From: an uncultured Prevotellaceae bacterium
Lineage (GTDB): Bacteria; Bacteroidota; Bacteroidia; Bacteroidales; Bacteroidaceae
Direction of reading: 5' to 3'
Length of the DNA stretch: 64,000 bases
Assembly (NCBI GenBank): GCA_947169115.1
Contig: CAMVOK010000004.1
Location: forward strand, 1-64,000
In this document: positions 17,994-26,875 of the stretch, piece by piece
Numbering within the stretch: the first letter of the stretch is position 1
Layout of the letters: each line of letters begins with the position of its first letter
Notes under the pieces: model-generated
What the model saw: only the letters and a program-made list of their open reading frames with translations
Told to the model about the DNA's origin: nothing
Database searches by the model: none
Translations under genes and position numbers: made by a program

Positions 17994-19070
17994 ATGACAC
18001 CACAACACATCTCGGGCCTGAAACGCGAAGACTTTCAGGCTGTAGTACAGGGTAAGGATACAGACCTGTACACACTTGTCAATAACAATGGAATGGAAGT
18101 GGACATCACCAATTATGGTGGTGCTCTTGTGTCTATAATGGTACCCGATCGCGACGGCAAATACGCCAACGTCATCCAAGGACACGACAACATCCAGGAC
18201 GTAGTCAATAGTCCCGAACCGTTCCTCAGCACCCTCATCGGCCGCTACGGCAACCGCATCTGCAAAGGTAAGTTCGTGATGAATGGTAAGGAGTATTCAC
18301 TCGCCATCAACAACGGTCCCAACAACCTCCATGGTGGTCCTACTGGAGCACACGCCCGCGTTTGGGACGCTGAACAAATAAACGAACGAGAACTCGTATT
18401 GCGCTATGTATTTGCGTATTATGAAGAAGGGTTCCCTGGCGAATTAAAAATGACGGTGCGTTACACGCTGACCGACGACAACGAGTTGGTTATCGACTAT
18501 CGGGGCATGACAAACAAGAAGACCATCGTGAACATGACTCACCACGGCTACTTCTCGCTCTGTGGCATCCAGAATCCAACTCCCGAAGCCACAAACGTAA
18601 TCCTGCGCATCAACGCCGACCACTATATTCCCATCGATGATACCTCCATCCCTACCGGAGAAATCCGCAAAGTGGAGGGTACCCCCTTCGACTTCCGCAC
18701 CCCGAAGGCCGTAGGTAAGGACATCGATGCCGACGACATCCAGATTAAGAATGGTGCCGGCTACGACCACTGTTTCGTGCTGAACAAGCAGGAACCCGGT
18801 GAACTGACGCTAGCTGCCGAGATGACGGAACCCGTCAGCGGCCGTACGATGGAAGTCTATACCACAGAACCGGGTGTACAGTTCTACAGCGACAACTGGG
18901 CTACAGGCTATCCCCTGCAGTTTGGTGCCACGGCTCCCCGCCGCTCTGCCCTCTGCTTCGAGGCTCAGCACTTCCCCGACAGCCCCAACCGTCCTTACTT
19001 CCCCAGTGTAGTACTGCGTCCCGGCGAGGTTTACACCCAGAAGACAATCTATAAATTTGGAGTTGAATAA
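17994..19070 (+). CDS. galM: Aldose 1-epimerase (mutarotase), cytoplasmic
   Basis: Interconverts alpha- and beta-D-galactose for galactokinase. No signal peptide. Family motifs: ITNYGGALVSIMVPDRDG (38-55), GRYGNRICKGKF, NNLHGGPTGAHARVW, TNKKTIVNMTHHGYFSL (catalytic His of the N(M)THHxYF motif), GTPFDFRTPK, GAGYDHCFVLN and a C-terminal YTTEPGVQFY with CFEAQHFPDSPN (catalytic Glu). First gene of galM - transporter - galK, separated only by palindromic elements, so it serves D-galactose catabolism. Confidence 0.93.
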   Translation: MTPQHISGLKREDFQAVVQGKDTDLYTLVNNNGMEVDITNYGGALVSIMVPDRDGKYANVIQGHDNIQDVVNSPEPFLSTLIGRYGNRICKGKFVMNGKEYSLAINNGPNNLHGGPTGAHARVWDAEQINERELVLRYVFAYYEEGFPGELKMTVRYTLTDDNELVIDYRGMTNKKTIVNMTHHGYFSLCGIQNPTPEATNVILRINADHYIPIDDTSIPTGEIRKVEGTPFDFRTPKAVGKDIDADDIQIKNGAGYDHCFVLNKQEPGELTLAAEMTEPVSGRTMEVYTTEPGVQFYSDNWATGYPLQFGATAPRRSALCFEAQHFPDSPNRPYFPSVVLRPGEVYTQKTIYKFGVE

Positions 19071-19193
19071 AAAAGCCCCCTCCTAACCTCCCCGAGGGGA
19101 GGAAAATACCGATACAAATAATACATTAAATAAAAACACAAGACCCATCGCCTCCGCATGGTCCTCCCCCTCGGGGGAGAAAGAGGGGGGCTG
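19071..19193. repeat. Paired palindromic element between galM and the MFS transporter
   Basis: First arm AGCCCCCTCCTAACCTCCCC then GAGGGGAGG; spacer ending ACAAGACCCATCGCC; second arm CCTCCCCCTCGGGGGAG then AAAGAGGGGGGCT, followed by GATT and ATG. The outer arms are inverted repeats of each other, so the whole 120 bases can fold back. Confidence 0.88.
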
Positions 19194-19196
19194 ATT

Positions 19197-20483
19197 ATGA
19201 AACAAGAAAAGAAACAATGGGGTGCTATCATTGTCATGATTGCCCTCTTCGCCATGATTGCCTTCGTGACGAATCTATGTTCGCCCATGGGCGTAATCGT
19301 GAAAAACCAGTTTGGAACGACCAACTTCTGGGCCATGGTTGGTAACTTTGGTAACTTCGGTGCCTATGCACTGATGGGGTTCCCTGCAGGTATAATGATT
19401 CAGAAACTGGGCTATAAGAAAACGGCCCTTATCGGCCTGTTGGTAGGTATCGCAGGTATTCTCGTACAATGGCTATCTGGTTCAATGGGATTCATCGTTT
19501 ACCTCATCGGTGCCTTTATCTCCGGTGCCTGCATGTGCATCCTGAACACCGTCGTTAATCCCATGTTGAACATCCTCGGTGGTGGTGGCAACAAGGGTAA
19601 CCAACTCATCCAGATCGGTGGTGTATTCAACTCCTCTGCTGCAGTTGCCGTTTATATCATCATGGGTGCCCTCATCGGCGAAGCCGCCAAGGCAAAGATT
19701 TCAGACGCCACTCCTGCACTGATGATTGCTTTGGCTATCTTCGTCATTGCTTTTATAGTTATTCTGTTTACTAAGATTCAGGAGCCCGAGCAGCCCGAAG
19801 GTGGCCACCTCATCGAGGACATCAAGGGTGCCATGCGCTTCCGTCATTTCGTCCTTGGCATTATCGCTATTGGTCTTTACGGCGGTGTAGAGATGGGTAT
19901 CCCAAACTACATTATGCAATACCTAACGACATCACCTGACGCAGCAACACCCGGTTTGGGCATGAATGCAGGTTATGCTGGAACTCTTGGTTCCATCTAC
20001 TTCCTTTTCATGCTTATTGGTCGTTTTGTAGGTGCCAGCGTTGGTGGTAAGGTAAGTACTAAGGCCATGATTACCTTCGTATCCAGTTTAGCCATCATCC
20101 TTCTATTGGCTGGAGTCTATCTTCCCACGAGTGTTGCAGTAAACGTTCCTGGCATCGACTACGAGCACCTGACCATCCTTTGGGACAATATTCCCGTGGG
20201 TATCTTCTGCTTCCTGTTGGTTGGTCTTTGCGCCAGCGTTATGTGGGGCGGCATCTTCAACCTTGCAGTTGAGGGTCTGGGTAAGTACACTGCCATCGCA
20301 TCTGGAGCTTTCATGACCATGGTTGTTGGCTTTGCCATCATGGTTGGCGTTCAGGGTTGGGTTGCAGACATTACTGGCTCATACCTCATCTCCTACTGGG
20401 TTCCCCTGGCTTGCGCCATCTACATCTTGTACTATGCCCTCATCGGCAGCAAGAACGTAAATACAGATATTCCCGTTGAATAA
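19197..20483 (+). CDS. MFS glucose/galactose-type transporter
   Basis: Twelve-helix major facilitator of the FHS (fucose-galactose-glucose:H+ symporter) type. It opens with KKQWGAIIVMIALFAMIAF and has FGNFGAYALMGFPAGIMIQKLGYKKTAL, with the typical loop-2 G-x-x-x-x-x-G-y-K/R-K; later FNSSAAVAVYIIMGALIG and GRFVGASVGGKVSTK in the second half. Placed between galM and galK, it most likely imports D-galactose (or glucose). Start at ATG 19197: 13 further in-frame codons upstream are only the palindrome (VLPLGGERGG) and are rejected. Confidence 0.85.
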   Translation: MKQEKKQWGAIIVMIALFAMIAFVTNLCSPMGVIVKNQFGTTNFWAMVGNFGNFGAYALMGFPAGIMIQKLGYKKTALIGLLVGIAGILVQWLSGSMGFIVYLIGAFISGACMCILNTVVNPMLNILGGGGNKGNQLIQIGGVFNSSAAVAVYIIMGALIGEAAKAKISDATPALMIALAIFVIAFIVILFTKIQEPEQPEGGHLIEDIKGAMRFRHFVLGIIAIGLYGGVEMGIPNYIMQYLTTSPDAATPGLGMNAGYAGTLGSIYFLFMLIGRFVGASVGGKVSTKAMITFVSSLAIILLLAGVYLPTSVAVNVPGIDYEHLTILWDNIPVGIFCFLLVGLCASVMWGGIFNLAVEGLGKYTAIASGAFMTMVVGFAIMVGVQGWVADITGSYLISYWVPLACAIYILYYALIGSKNVNTDIPVE

Positions 20484-20605
20484 CAGCCCCTTCCTAACCT
20501 CCCCGAGGGGAGGAAAATGCTTATAAAAAGAACACATTATATAATAAACACAAGACCCATCGCCCCTGCATGGTCCTCCCCCTCGGGGGAGAAAGAGGGG
20601 GGCTG
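20484..20605. repeat. Paired palindromic element between the MFS transporter and galK
   Basis: Near-identical to the 19071 copy in both arms and in ACAAGACCCATCGCC; the spacer otherwise differs. Ends GGGGGGCT-GATT-ATG. Confidence 0.88.
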
Positions 20606-20608
20606 ATT

Positions 20609-21769
20609 ATGAAACTAACAATCGAAGATGTTCGGAGCCGCTTTATTAAGCACTTCGACGGAAGCACTGGAAATGTGTATGCCTCTCCTGGCCGTATCAA
20701 CCTCATCGGTGAGCACACCGACTACAACAACGGTTACGTATTCCCCGGAGCCGTTGAGCAGGGCATGATTGCCGAACTCAAGGCAAACGGAACGCGCAAC
20801 GTACGCGCCTACTCCATCGACCTGAAGGATAAGGTGGAGTTCTCGCTGGACGACGAGAAGGGTCCCAACGCAACTTGGGCTCGCTACATCTACGGCGTAT
20901 GCCGCGAGATGATGGCGCTGGGCGTTCCCGTACAGGGCTTCAACACAGCCTTTGCTGGTGATGTGCCCCTTGGTGCAGGTATGTCCTCAAGCGCAGCCTT
21001 GGAGAGCACATTTGCCTTCGCCCTGAACGATATGTTCGGCGACAACAAGATTGAGCGCATGGAACTCGCCAAGGTGGGTCAGCGCACCGAGCACAAGTAC
21101 ATCGGCTGCAACTGCGGTATCATGGACCAGGCTATCTCCTGTCTCGGCAAAGCTGGTCATCTGATGCGTATGGACTGCCGCTCTGGCGAAATTGCTTACT
21201 TCCCCTGGGAGCCCAAGGGCTACAAGCTGATGTTGGTAAACAGCAACGTCAAGCACGAACTGGCTGGCTCTCCCTACAACGAGCGTCGTCTGCAATGCGA
21301 GAAGGTGGCCGAGGTCATCAAGAAGCATCATCCCGAAGTGAACACCCTGCGCGATGCCAACATGGCCATGTTGGACGAGGTGAAGGGCGAAATCTCTGAG
21401 GTTGAGTACAAGCGTGCTCGCTACGTCATCGGTGAGATTGACCGTGTGCTGGCTGTCTGCGATGCTCTGGAGAAGGGTGACTACGAACTGGTTGGTCAGA
21501 AGATGTACGAAACCCACTACGGTCTTTCTAAGGAGTACGAAGTAAGTTGCGAAGAACTCGACTTCCTGAACGATGTTGCCAAGGAAGAAGGTGTAACTGG
21601 TTCTCGTATCATGGGGGGCGGCTTCGGAGGCTGCACCATCAACCTCGTTGCCGAGGAAATCTACGACCACTTCAAGGAGGTTGTTCAGAAGCGCTTCTTC
21701 GAGAAGTACGGCAAGAAGTGCACCGTTATCGATGTTGTCATCGGTCCGGGCGCACGCCGTCTTTTATAA
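20609..21769 (+). CDS. galK: Galactokinase
   Basis: Phosphorylates alpha-D-galactose at C1 (Leloir pathway). GHMP kinase signatures: PGRINLIGEHTDYNNGYVFP (galactokinase motif, starting near residue 24), FAGDVPLGAGMSSSAALE (GHMP ATP motif), ISCLGKAGHLMRMDCRS with the catalytic Asp region, and SRIMGGGFGGCTINLV near the C-terminus. 386 residues from ATG 20609, normal length. galT and galE are not in the window. Terminator follows at 21801. Confidence 0.95.
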   Translation: MKLTIEDVRSRFIKHFDGSTGNVYASPGRINLIGEHTDYNNGYVFPGAVEQGMIAELKANGTRNVRAYSIDLKDKVEFSLDDEKGPNATWARYIYGVCREMMALGVPVQGFNTAFAGDVPLGAGMSSSAALESTFAFALNDMFGDNKIERMELAKVGQRTEHKYIGCNCGIMDQAISCLGKAGHLMRMDCRSGEIAYFPWEPKGYKLMLVNSNVKHELAGSPYNERRLQCEKVAEVIKKHHPEVNTLRDANMAMLDEVKGEISEVEYKRARYVIGEIDRVLAVCDALEKGDYELVGQKMYETHYGLSKEYEVSCEELDFLNDVAKEEGVTGSRIMGGGFGGCTINLVAEEIYDHFKEVVQKRFFEKYGKKCTVIDVVIGPGARRLL

Positions 21770-21800
21770 TTCACAATTAATAATTGATAATTAACAATAG

Positions 21801-21837
21801 GAATCTCGCATCTTTTTTTGAGGTGCGAGATTTTTTC
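21801..21837 (+). terminator. Terminator of the galactose operon
   Basis: ATCTCGCA...TGCGAGAT stem with TTTTTT tail, 32 bases after the galK stop. Confidence 0.85.
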
Positions 21838-21930
21838 ATTCGCATTTCATCCTTCGTAAGAAAACAGATATAAATTTATCCATAAATAAAATAAAAAGTA
21901 GTAAAAATTTATCTATTGTGGAAAATATGC

Positions 21931-21938
21931 TAACTTTG
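21931..21938 (+). promoter_or_regulatory. -7 box of the zinc-ribbon membrane protein gene
   Basis: TAACTTTG, 34 bases before the ATG at 21973; the -33 side is AT-rich without a clear TTTG. Confidence 0.5.
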
Positions 21939-21972
21939 TCACCGAGAATACTAATTTAAATCGGTAAAAATC

Positions 21973-22284
21973 ATGAGTGAAGACATTATTGTAGCTGTTT
22001 TGTTAGCGTTAATCGTAGGTGGCATATTCGTGGGAATAGCCTTCTCAGAGTACAAGAAAAGACACAGGGATTGCAAGAAATGCGGAGGGAAGAACAGTAT
22101 GAAGATGACCAATGTGGAAGAGGTGCCCAAGGGTGGCAACAACCAGATATTCTTCCGTACTGAGACATGGACCTGTGGTAAGTGCGGATATCAGGATGAA
22201 GTGAAAAAGACCGTCAACTACGGCACGAGGGCTGCATCAACGATGTCGGCCAAACGTCGTAGAGAACTGTACGAAGACGAATAA
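21973..22284 (+). CDS. Small membrane protein with zinc-ribbon
   Basis: 103 residues: an N-terminal membrane helix (about 5-26), basic stretch, then CKKCGGKNS...TWTCGKCGYQDE, i.e. two CxxC knuckles about 30 residues apart forming a rubredoxin-like zinc ribbon, ending in a charged tail. Monocistronic, between its own promoter and terminator, separating the galactose and arabinose operons. Function unknown. Confidence 0.65.
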   Translation: MSEDIIVAVLLALIVGGIFVGIAFSEYKKRHRDCKKCGGKNSMKMTNVEEVPKGGNNQIFFRTETWTCGKCGYQDEVKKTVNYGTRAASTMSAKRRRELYEDE

Positions 22285-22318
22285 ACGGAAACATCATAAA
22301 GGCGATTGTGCCTGATGC

Positions 22319-22356
22319 AACATCCTCGCGACCTTTTCAGGTTGCGAGGATGTTTG
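22319..22356 (+). terminator. Terminator after the zinc-ribbon gene
   Basis: CATCCTCGCGACC-ttttca-GGTTGCGAGGATG followed by TTTGTT. Confidence 0.85.
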
Positions 22357-22468
22357 TTAACGCATTTTTAGGCCAACAATTCCCATAGAAGAGTTAGGCT
22401 ATTGACTTAATATATACATGTATAAGAAAAAATAACCTTGAAGGAGACGAATTATCATTTTTTTTCGT

Positions 22469-22476
22469 TATATTTG
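22469..22476 (+). promoter_or_regulatory. -7 box of the arabinose operon promoter
   Basis: TATATTTG, 54 bases before the lipoprotein mutarotase ATG. Upstream is a T-rich run without a clear TTTG, as expected for a regulated promoter needing an activator (inference). Confidence 0.55.
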
Positions 22477-22529
22477 TGGGACGTTTCGTTTTTTTTAACG
22501 CTTTTATCATTAACTAAATACACTAAAAC

Positions 22530-23711
22530 ATGAAAAGTATCTTTAAAAACATGCTTCTAGGTTTATCAGCAGTTGCCGTGTTGGCATCGTGCGACACCAA
22601 GAAGCAGGAGGTCCAGTTGACGGCTTCGGGACTGAATCCCGCAGACTTTGAGACAACCATCGGCGAGAAACAAACGGCTCTCTACACCCTGAGGAGCAAC
22701 AGCGGCATGGAGGTGTGCATCACCAACTATGGCGGTCGCGTAGTCAGCATTATGGTGCCCGACCGCGATGGCAACATGAAGGACGTGGTACTGGGCTACG
22801 ACAACGTGGCTCAATACGCTGATTCAGAGAACTCGCCCAGCGACTACGGAGCAAGTATCGGTCGCTACGCTAACCGAATCAGTAAGCACTCGTTTACCAT
22901 AGGTGACGAGACCTACGAACTGGTTCCCAACGACGGCGACAACTGTCTGCACGGAGGTCCTACGGGATGGCAGTATCAGGTTTATGAAGTTGTGGATTAC
23001 ACGGGAGCCAGCCTTACGCTGAAAATGGTAAGCCCCGACGGCGACAACGGATTCCCTGGCGAAGTGACCGCCTACACGACCTATCGTCTCACCGACGACT
23101 ACACACTAGACATCACTTGGGAAGCAACAACCACCAAGGAGACCGTCATCAACCAGACGAACCACTGCTACTTCAACCTCAACGGCGACCCAAGCCGCGT
23201 GGGAACAAACATGGAACTGTTCGTTGATGCAGATAATTTCACTCCATCAGACGTGAACTACATCCCCACAGGCGAGATAGCAGCAGTCGAGGGCACTCCC
23301 TTCGACTTCCGCACCCCCAAGGCTCTGAGCGAAGTTGTCAACGACACGACATTCGAGCAGATTAAGAACGCAACTGGCGTTGACCATAACTTCTGCCTCA
23401 ACACATACAAGGACGGAAAGGGCGACGACACGAAGGTTTGCGCATCACTGTACAGCCCGGAAACAGGTATCTTCCTTGAAGTCTTCACCAACGAGCCAGG
23501 CATACAGGTCTATACAGGTAACTTCCAAGGCGTTGGTCGCGATGCTGACATTCTGCGCAAGCATGGAATCAAGTATCCCAAGCACGTGAGCGTCTGTCTC
23601 GAAAGTCAGAAATATCCCGACACTCCAAACCATCCCGAATGGCCAACAGCTAACCTGAAGCCCGGCGAGAATTACTACAGCCACTGTGCTTACAGGTTTA
23701 GTGTGAAATAA
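22530..23711 (+). CDS. Lipoprotein aldose 1-epimerase (AraM-like) of the arabinose operon
   Basis: Second mutarotase, 393 residues, but with a lipoprotein signal (KNMLLGLSAVAVLASC, Cys 21), so it acts outside the cytoplasm. Catalytic motifs are kept: NYGGRVVSIMVPDRDG, IGRYANRISKH, NCLHGGPTGWQ, INQTNHCYFNLNG (catalytic His), GTPFDFRTPK, GVDHNFCLN, CLESQKYPDTPNHPE. It heads a run with a Na+/sugar symporter, araD and araA; the order mutarotase-symporter-araD-araA resembles the ara operon of Bacteroides thetaiotaomicron. Likely role: equilibrating anomers of L-arabinose before import. Confidence 0.85.
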   Translation: MKSIFKNMLLGLSAVAVLASCDTKKQEVQLTASGLNPADFETTIGEKQTALYTLRSNSGMEVCITNYGGRVVSIMVPDRDGNMKDVVLGYDNVAQYADSENSPSDYGASIGRYANRISKHSFTIGDETYELVPNDGDNCLHGGPTGWQYQVYEVVDYTGASLTLKMVSPDGDNGFPGEVTAYTTYRLTDDYTLDITWEATTTKETVINQTNHCYFNLNGDPSRVGTNMELFVDADNFTPSDVNYIPTGEIAAVEGTPFDFRTPKALSEVVNDTTFEQIKNATGVDHNFCLNTYKDGKGDDTKVCASLYSPETGIFLEVFTNEPGIQVYTGNFQGVGRDADILRKHGIKYPKHVSVCLESQKYPDTPNHPEWPTANLKPGENYYSHCAYRFSVK

Positions 23712-23833
23712 AGGCCCTTACCCCTTTCCCTCCCCGGGGAGGGAGAATACTTATACGAATAATACTTTAAATAATAACACAAGACCCAATGCCCTCGAAT
23801 GGTCTTCCCCTTTGGGGATAAGAGGGGGGCTTA
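23712..23833. repeat. Paired palindromic element, diverged copy
   Basis: Arms CCCTCCCCGGGGAGGG and CTTCCCCTTTGGGGA with AAGAGGGGGGCT before TAATT-ATG; spacer keeps ACAAGACCCAA. Substitutions are partly compensatory (CTTTGGGG pairing kept), which suggests selection on pairing. Confidence 0.8.
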
Positions 23834-23836
23834 ATT

Positions 23837-25582
23837 ATGAACTGGAGTTCACATGAATTCATTTGGCTCGACTGGGCGGTACTCGCCATCGGCCTTCTCG
23901 GTGTGGTATGGGCAGTTTACCGTGCCATCGTCAAAGACAAGAAAGCCCAGCAGGGCGAAGACTCAAGCGCTTACCTCTTCGGTAAGGGTGAACCTTGGTA
24001 TGTAATCGGTATGGCTATCTTCGCCGCCAACATCGGCTCCGAGCACCTTGTAGGTCTCGCCGGCACCGGTGCTAAGGATGGTGTTGGTATGGCTCACTGG
24101 GAGATGCAAGGCTGGATGATTCTCATCCTCGGCTGGCTGTTCGTGCCCTTCTATCAGTTGATGATTAACAAGATGGGCAAGATTATCACCATGCCCGATT
24201 TCCTGAAGATGCGCTACACACAGCGCACAGGTTCTTGCCTGAGCATCATCACACTGATTGCCTACGTATTGACAAAGGTCAGTGTAACGGCCTTCACCGG
24301 CGGTATCTTCTTCAAGTTCCTCTTGGGCATCCCCTTCTGGTATGGAGCTATCGGTCTGATTGCCATCACTGCTGTGTTCACCGTTTTCGGTGGTATGAAG
24401 GGTGTGATGACATTGTCCACCATTCAGACCCCCATCCTCATCGTAGGTTCGTTCCTCGTACTGTTCCTTGGTCTTTCCGCCCTCGGTGACGGAAGCATCG
24501 TTGCAGGATGGATGACCATGAAGTCTGTCTGCGATGCCGCTCATGATGGTTTTGGTACGACACACATGTTCCACACCGACCCTGCCGACCCGATGTATCC
24601 TCAGTTCCCTGGCTATGTAGTGTTCCTCGGAGCTTCAATCATCGGTTTCTGGTACTGGTGTACAGACCAACACATCGTTCAGCGTGTACTCGGTCAGGTG
24701 CCAGGTGAAGACAACGCAGCAGTCATGAAGCGTGCCCGTCGCGGTACCATCGCTGCCGGTTTCTTCAAGATTCTCCCCTGCTTCATGTTCCTCATCCCCG
24801 GTATGATAGCCTACGCTCTCTCTCTGAAAGCAGGCAGTGGCATTGAAATGGACATCACCAACCACGAATCCACCGACGGAGCCTTTGCCATGATGGTGAA
24901 GAACATCCTGCCCGCTGGTATCAAGGGTATCGTAACCATTGGTTTCGTATGCGCTCTCGTAGCTTCACTGGCAGCCTTCTTCAACAGCTGCGCCACACTC
25001 TTCACCGAGGACTTCTGGAAGCCCCTGCATCCTGGTAAGAGCGAAGAACACTACGTATTCGTAGGCCGTACGGCAACAGTTGTAGTTGTATTGCTGGGTC
25101 TGGCTTGGATGCCCATCATGATGAACATGGGTAACCTCTACAGCTATCTTCAGGACATCCAGTCTCTGATTGCTCCCGCTATGGTAGCCGTATTCACGCT
25201 TGGTATCTTCTCCAAAAAGATTACTCCAAAGGCCGGCGAATGGGGTCTCATCGGCGGCTTCCTGATTGGTATGGTTCGCTTGGTCACAAACGTCATCACC
25301 GACTCTGGCAAAGCCACAATGGACGGTGCCTTCTGGGCAAACACCGAATGGTTCTGGCAGACCAATTGGCTAATCTTCGAGTGCTGGTTGCTGGTGTTCA
25401 TCATCATCATGATGGTATGTGTCAGCTTCTTCACAGCCGCTCCCACAAAGGCACAGGTGGATGCTATCACCTTCACCTCTGACTTCAAGAAGAGCATCAA
25501 GGAAAGCTGGGGCGCATTCGACATCATCGGCACCCTCATCGTCGTTGGCCTCTGCGCTTGCTTCTATTGGTATTTCTGGTAA
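23837..25582 (+). CDS. Sodium/sugar symporter (SSS/SGLT family), probable L-arabinose importer
   Basis: 581 residues, about 14 membrane helices, of the solute:sodium symporter family. Family-like motifs: FAANIGSEHLVGLAGTGAKDG (Na+ site helix), MPDFLKMRYTQRTG, GVMTLSTIQTPILIVG, GFWYWCTDQHIVQRVLG (sugar-binding helix), and VASLAAFFNSCATLFTEDFWK. Position between the lipoprotein mutarotase and araD points to L-arabinose, though many SGLT members are promiscuous. Confidence 0.87.
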   Translation: MNWSSHEFIWLDWAVLAIGLLGVVWAVYRAIVKDKKAQQGEDSSAYLFGKGEPWYVIGMAIFAANIGSEHLVGLAGTGAKDGVGMAHWEMQGWMILILGWLFVPFYQLMINKMGKIITMPDFLKMRYTQRTGSCLSIITLIAYVLTKVSVTAFTGGIFFKFLLGIPFWYGAIGLIAITAVFTVFGGMKGVMTLSTIQTPILIVGSFLVLFLGLSALGDGSIVAGWMTMKSVCDAAHDGFGTTHMFHTDPADPMYPQFPGYVVFLGASIIGFWYWCTDQHIVQRVLGQVPGEDNAAVMKRARRGTIAAGFFKILPCFMFLIPGMIAYALSLKAGSGIEMDITNHESTDGAFAMMVKNILPAGIKGIVTIGFVCALVASLAAFFNSCATLFTEDFWKPLHPGKSEEHYVFVGRTATVVVVLLGLAWMPIMMNMGNLYSYLQDIQSLIAPAMVAVFTLGIFSKKITPKAGEWGLIGGFLIGMVRLVTNVITDSGKATMDGAFWANTEWFWQTNWLIFECWLLVFIIIMMVCVSFFTAAPTKAQVDAITFTSDFKKSIKESWGAFDIIGTLIVVGLCACFYWYFW

Positions 25583-25696
25583 TTGAAGCCCCCACCTGAC
25601 CTCCCCGAGGGGAGGAATATAGAATGAGCAAAAAAAATAAATAAACCCATCGCCCCCAATATGGTACTCCCCCTCGGGGGAGTTAGAGGGGGCTGA
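25583..25696. repeat. Paired palindromic element between the symporter and araD
   Basis: Arms GACCTCCCCGAGGGGAGG and ACTCCCCCTCGGGGGAG then TTAGAGGGGGCT, followed by GAATT-ATG; spacer shortened, keeps ACCCATCGCCCCC. Confidence 0.85.
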
Positions 25697-25699
25697 ATT

Positions 25700-26404
25700 A
25701 TGTTAGAAGAACTTAAACAAAAAGTATTTAAGGCCAACCTTGACTTGGTTAAGCAAGGACTGGTTATTTTCACTTGGGGCAACGTCTCAGGTATCGACCG
25801 CGAAAAGGGATTGGTTGTTATCAAGCCCAGCGGTGTGAGCTACGATGACATGAAGGCCGAGGATATGGTTGTCGTTGACCTGGAAACAGGAAAGGTGGTG
25901 GAGGGCGACCTCAACCCATCGAGCGACACACCGACTCACCTCGTGCTGTACAAGGCATTCCCCAACATTCAAGGTGTGGTTCATACCCACAGCACCTATG
26001 CTACGGCATTCGCACAGGCAGGTCGAGATATCCCCAACATCGGTACCACACATGCCGACTATTTCTATAAGGATATCCCGTGTACGCGCGATATGACGGA
26101 ATCCGAAGTGAAGGGTCAGTATGAACTGGAGACGGGTAACGTCATCGTGGATGAAATACTGAACATCCGCAAGATTAACCCCGACCACACGCCTGCCGTG
26201 CTGGTCAAGAACCACGGTCCATTCTCATGGGGAACCTCTCCCGATAATGCCGTCTATAACGCCAAAGTTATGGAACAATGTGCCAAAATGGCATTCGTGG
26301 CCTTCTCGGTGAATCCCAACCTCACGATGAATCCCTTGTTGGTTGAGAAACACTATTCCAGGAAACATGGTCCAAACGCCTATTATGGCCAAAAGAAGAA
26401 ATAG
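25700..26404 (+). CDS. araD: L-ribulose-5-phosphate 4-epimerase
   Basis: Class II aldolase-like zinc epimerase giving D-xylulose 5-phosphate, the last step of L-arabinose entry. 234 residues. Motifs: [58 protein letters not shown] (zinc His-x-His), [15 protein letters not shown] and [12 protein letters not shown] (third zinc His). Start 4 bases after the palindromic element. Confidence 0.94.
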   Translation: MLEELKQKVFKANLDLVKQGLVIFTWGNVSGIDREKGLVVIKPSGVSYDDMKAEDMVVVDLETGKVVEGDLNPSSDTPTHLVLYKAFPNIQGVVHTHSTYATAFAQAGRDIPNIGTTHADYFYKDIPCTRDMTESEVKGQYELETGNVIVDEILNIRKINPDHTPAVLVKNHGPFSWGTSPDNAVYNAKVMEQCAKMAFVAFSVNPNLTMNPLLVEKHYSRKHGPNAYYGQKKK

Positions 26405-26416
26405 AAAAATGTCGCT

Positions 26417-26800
26417 ATGAAAAAGAATTTATTCTTACTTCTGTTATTGGCCCTATTGCCTTTATCAACAAGAGCTCAAGATATAATAGAACAGCCTACC
26501 AACAAGCGGGTTCTGTTCTGTAAGGGCCAATTGGGGGGAGCAGGTAGTGGATTTAAAACCAAATACACTTTGAAACTTGATTATGGCATGGGCGAGTGGG
26601 TAATGGTGAAAGACGATGAGGGAAAGCCATTGGTTTTTCTTGAAAGGATTGCTGTTATCAATTACATGACACTTCAAGGATGGAGTTACGTTAGTCCCAT
26701 ATCAGACATCTATACTGCAGGACAATTTTTGTTTACAAAAGAGGTGACGGAAGCAGAAGCAAATGAAATTCTAAAGACACTTCCATTTAAAGACAAATAA
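26417..26800 (+). CDS. Small secreted protein of unknown function
   Basis: 127 residues with a signal peptide (MKKNLFLLLLLALLPLSTRA), then a single alpha/beta domain with KLDYGMGEWVMVKDDEGKPLVF, ALxNYMTLQGWSYVSPI and a helix EVTEAEANEILKTLPF. It lies 12 bases after araD and lacks the palindromic element on its own 5' side, so it looks like a later insertion or a small operon member. No family recognised. Confidence 0.55.
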   Translation: MKKNLFLLLLLALLPLSTRAQDIIEQPTNKRVLFCKGQLGGAGSGFKTKYTLKLDYGMGEWVMVKDDEGKPLVFLERIAVINYMTLQGWSYVSPISDIYTAGQFLFTKEVTEAEANEILKTLPFKDK

Positions 26801-26818
26801 ACCTTAATTACTAACAAT

Positions 26819-26872
26819 AGACCCATCGCCCCTGTTTGGTCCTCCCCCTCGGGGGAGTTAGAGGGGGGCTGA
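26819..26872. repeat. Second arm only of the palindromic element, before araA
   Basis: AGACCCATCGCCCC...GGTCCTCCCCCTCGGGGGAG then TTAGAGGGGGGCT-GAATT-ATG. The first arm is missing; the gene before it (26417) may have displaced it. Confidence 0.82.
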
Positions 26873-26875
26873 ATT

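Noticed and set aside
19158..19196. Upstream ATG in the palindromic element as start of the MFS gene (and the same at 20570 for galK)
   Set aside because: These codons only translate the repeat arm; conserved sequence starts at the ATG just after it, and the same peptide would precede two unrelated proteins.
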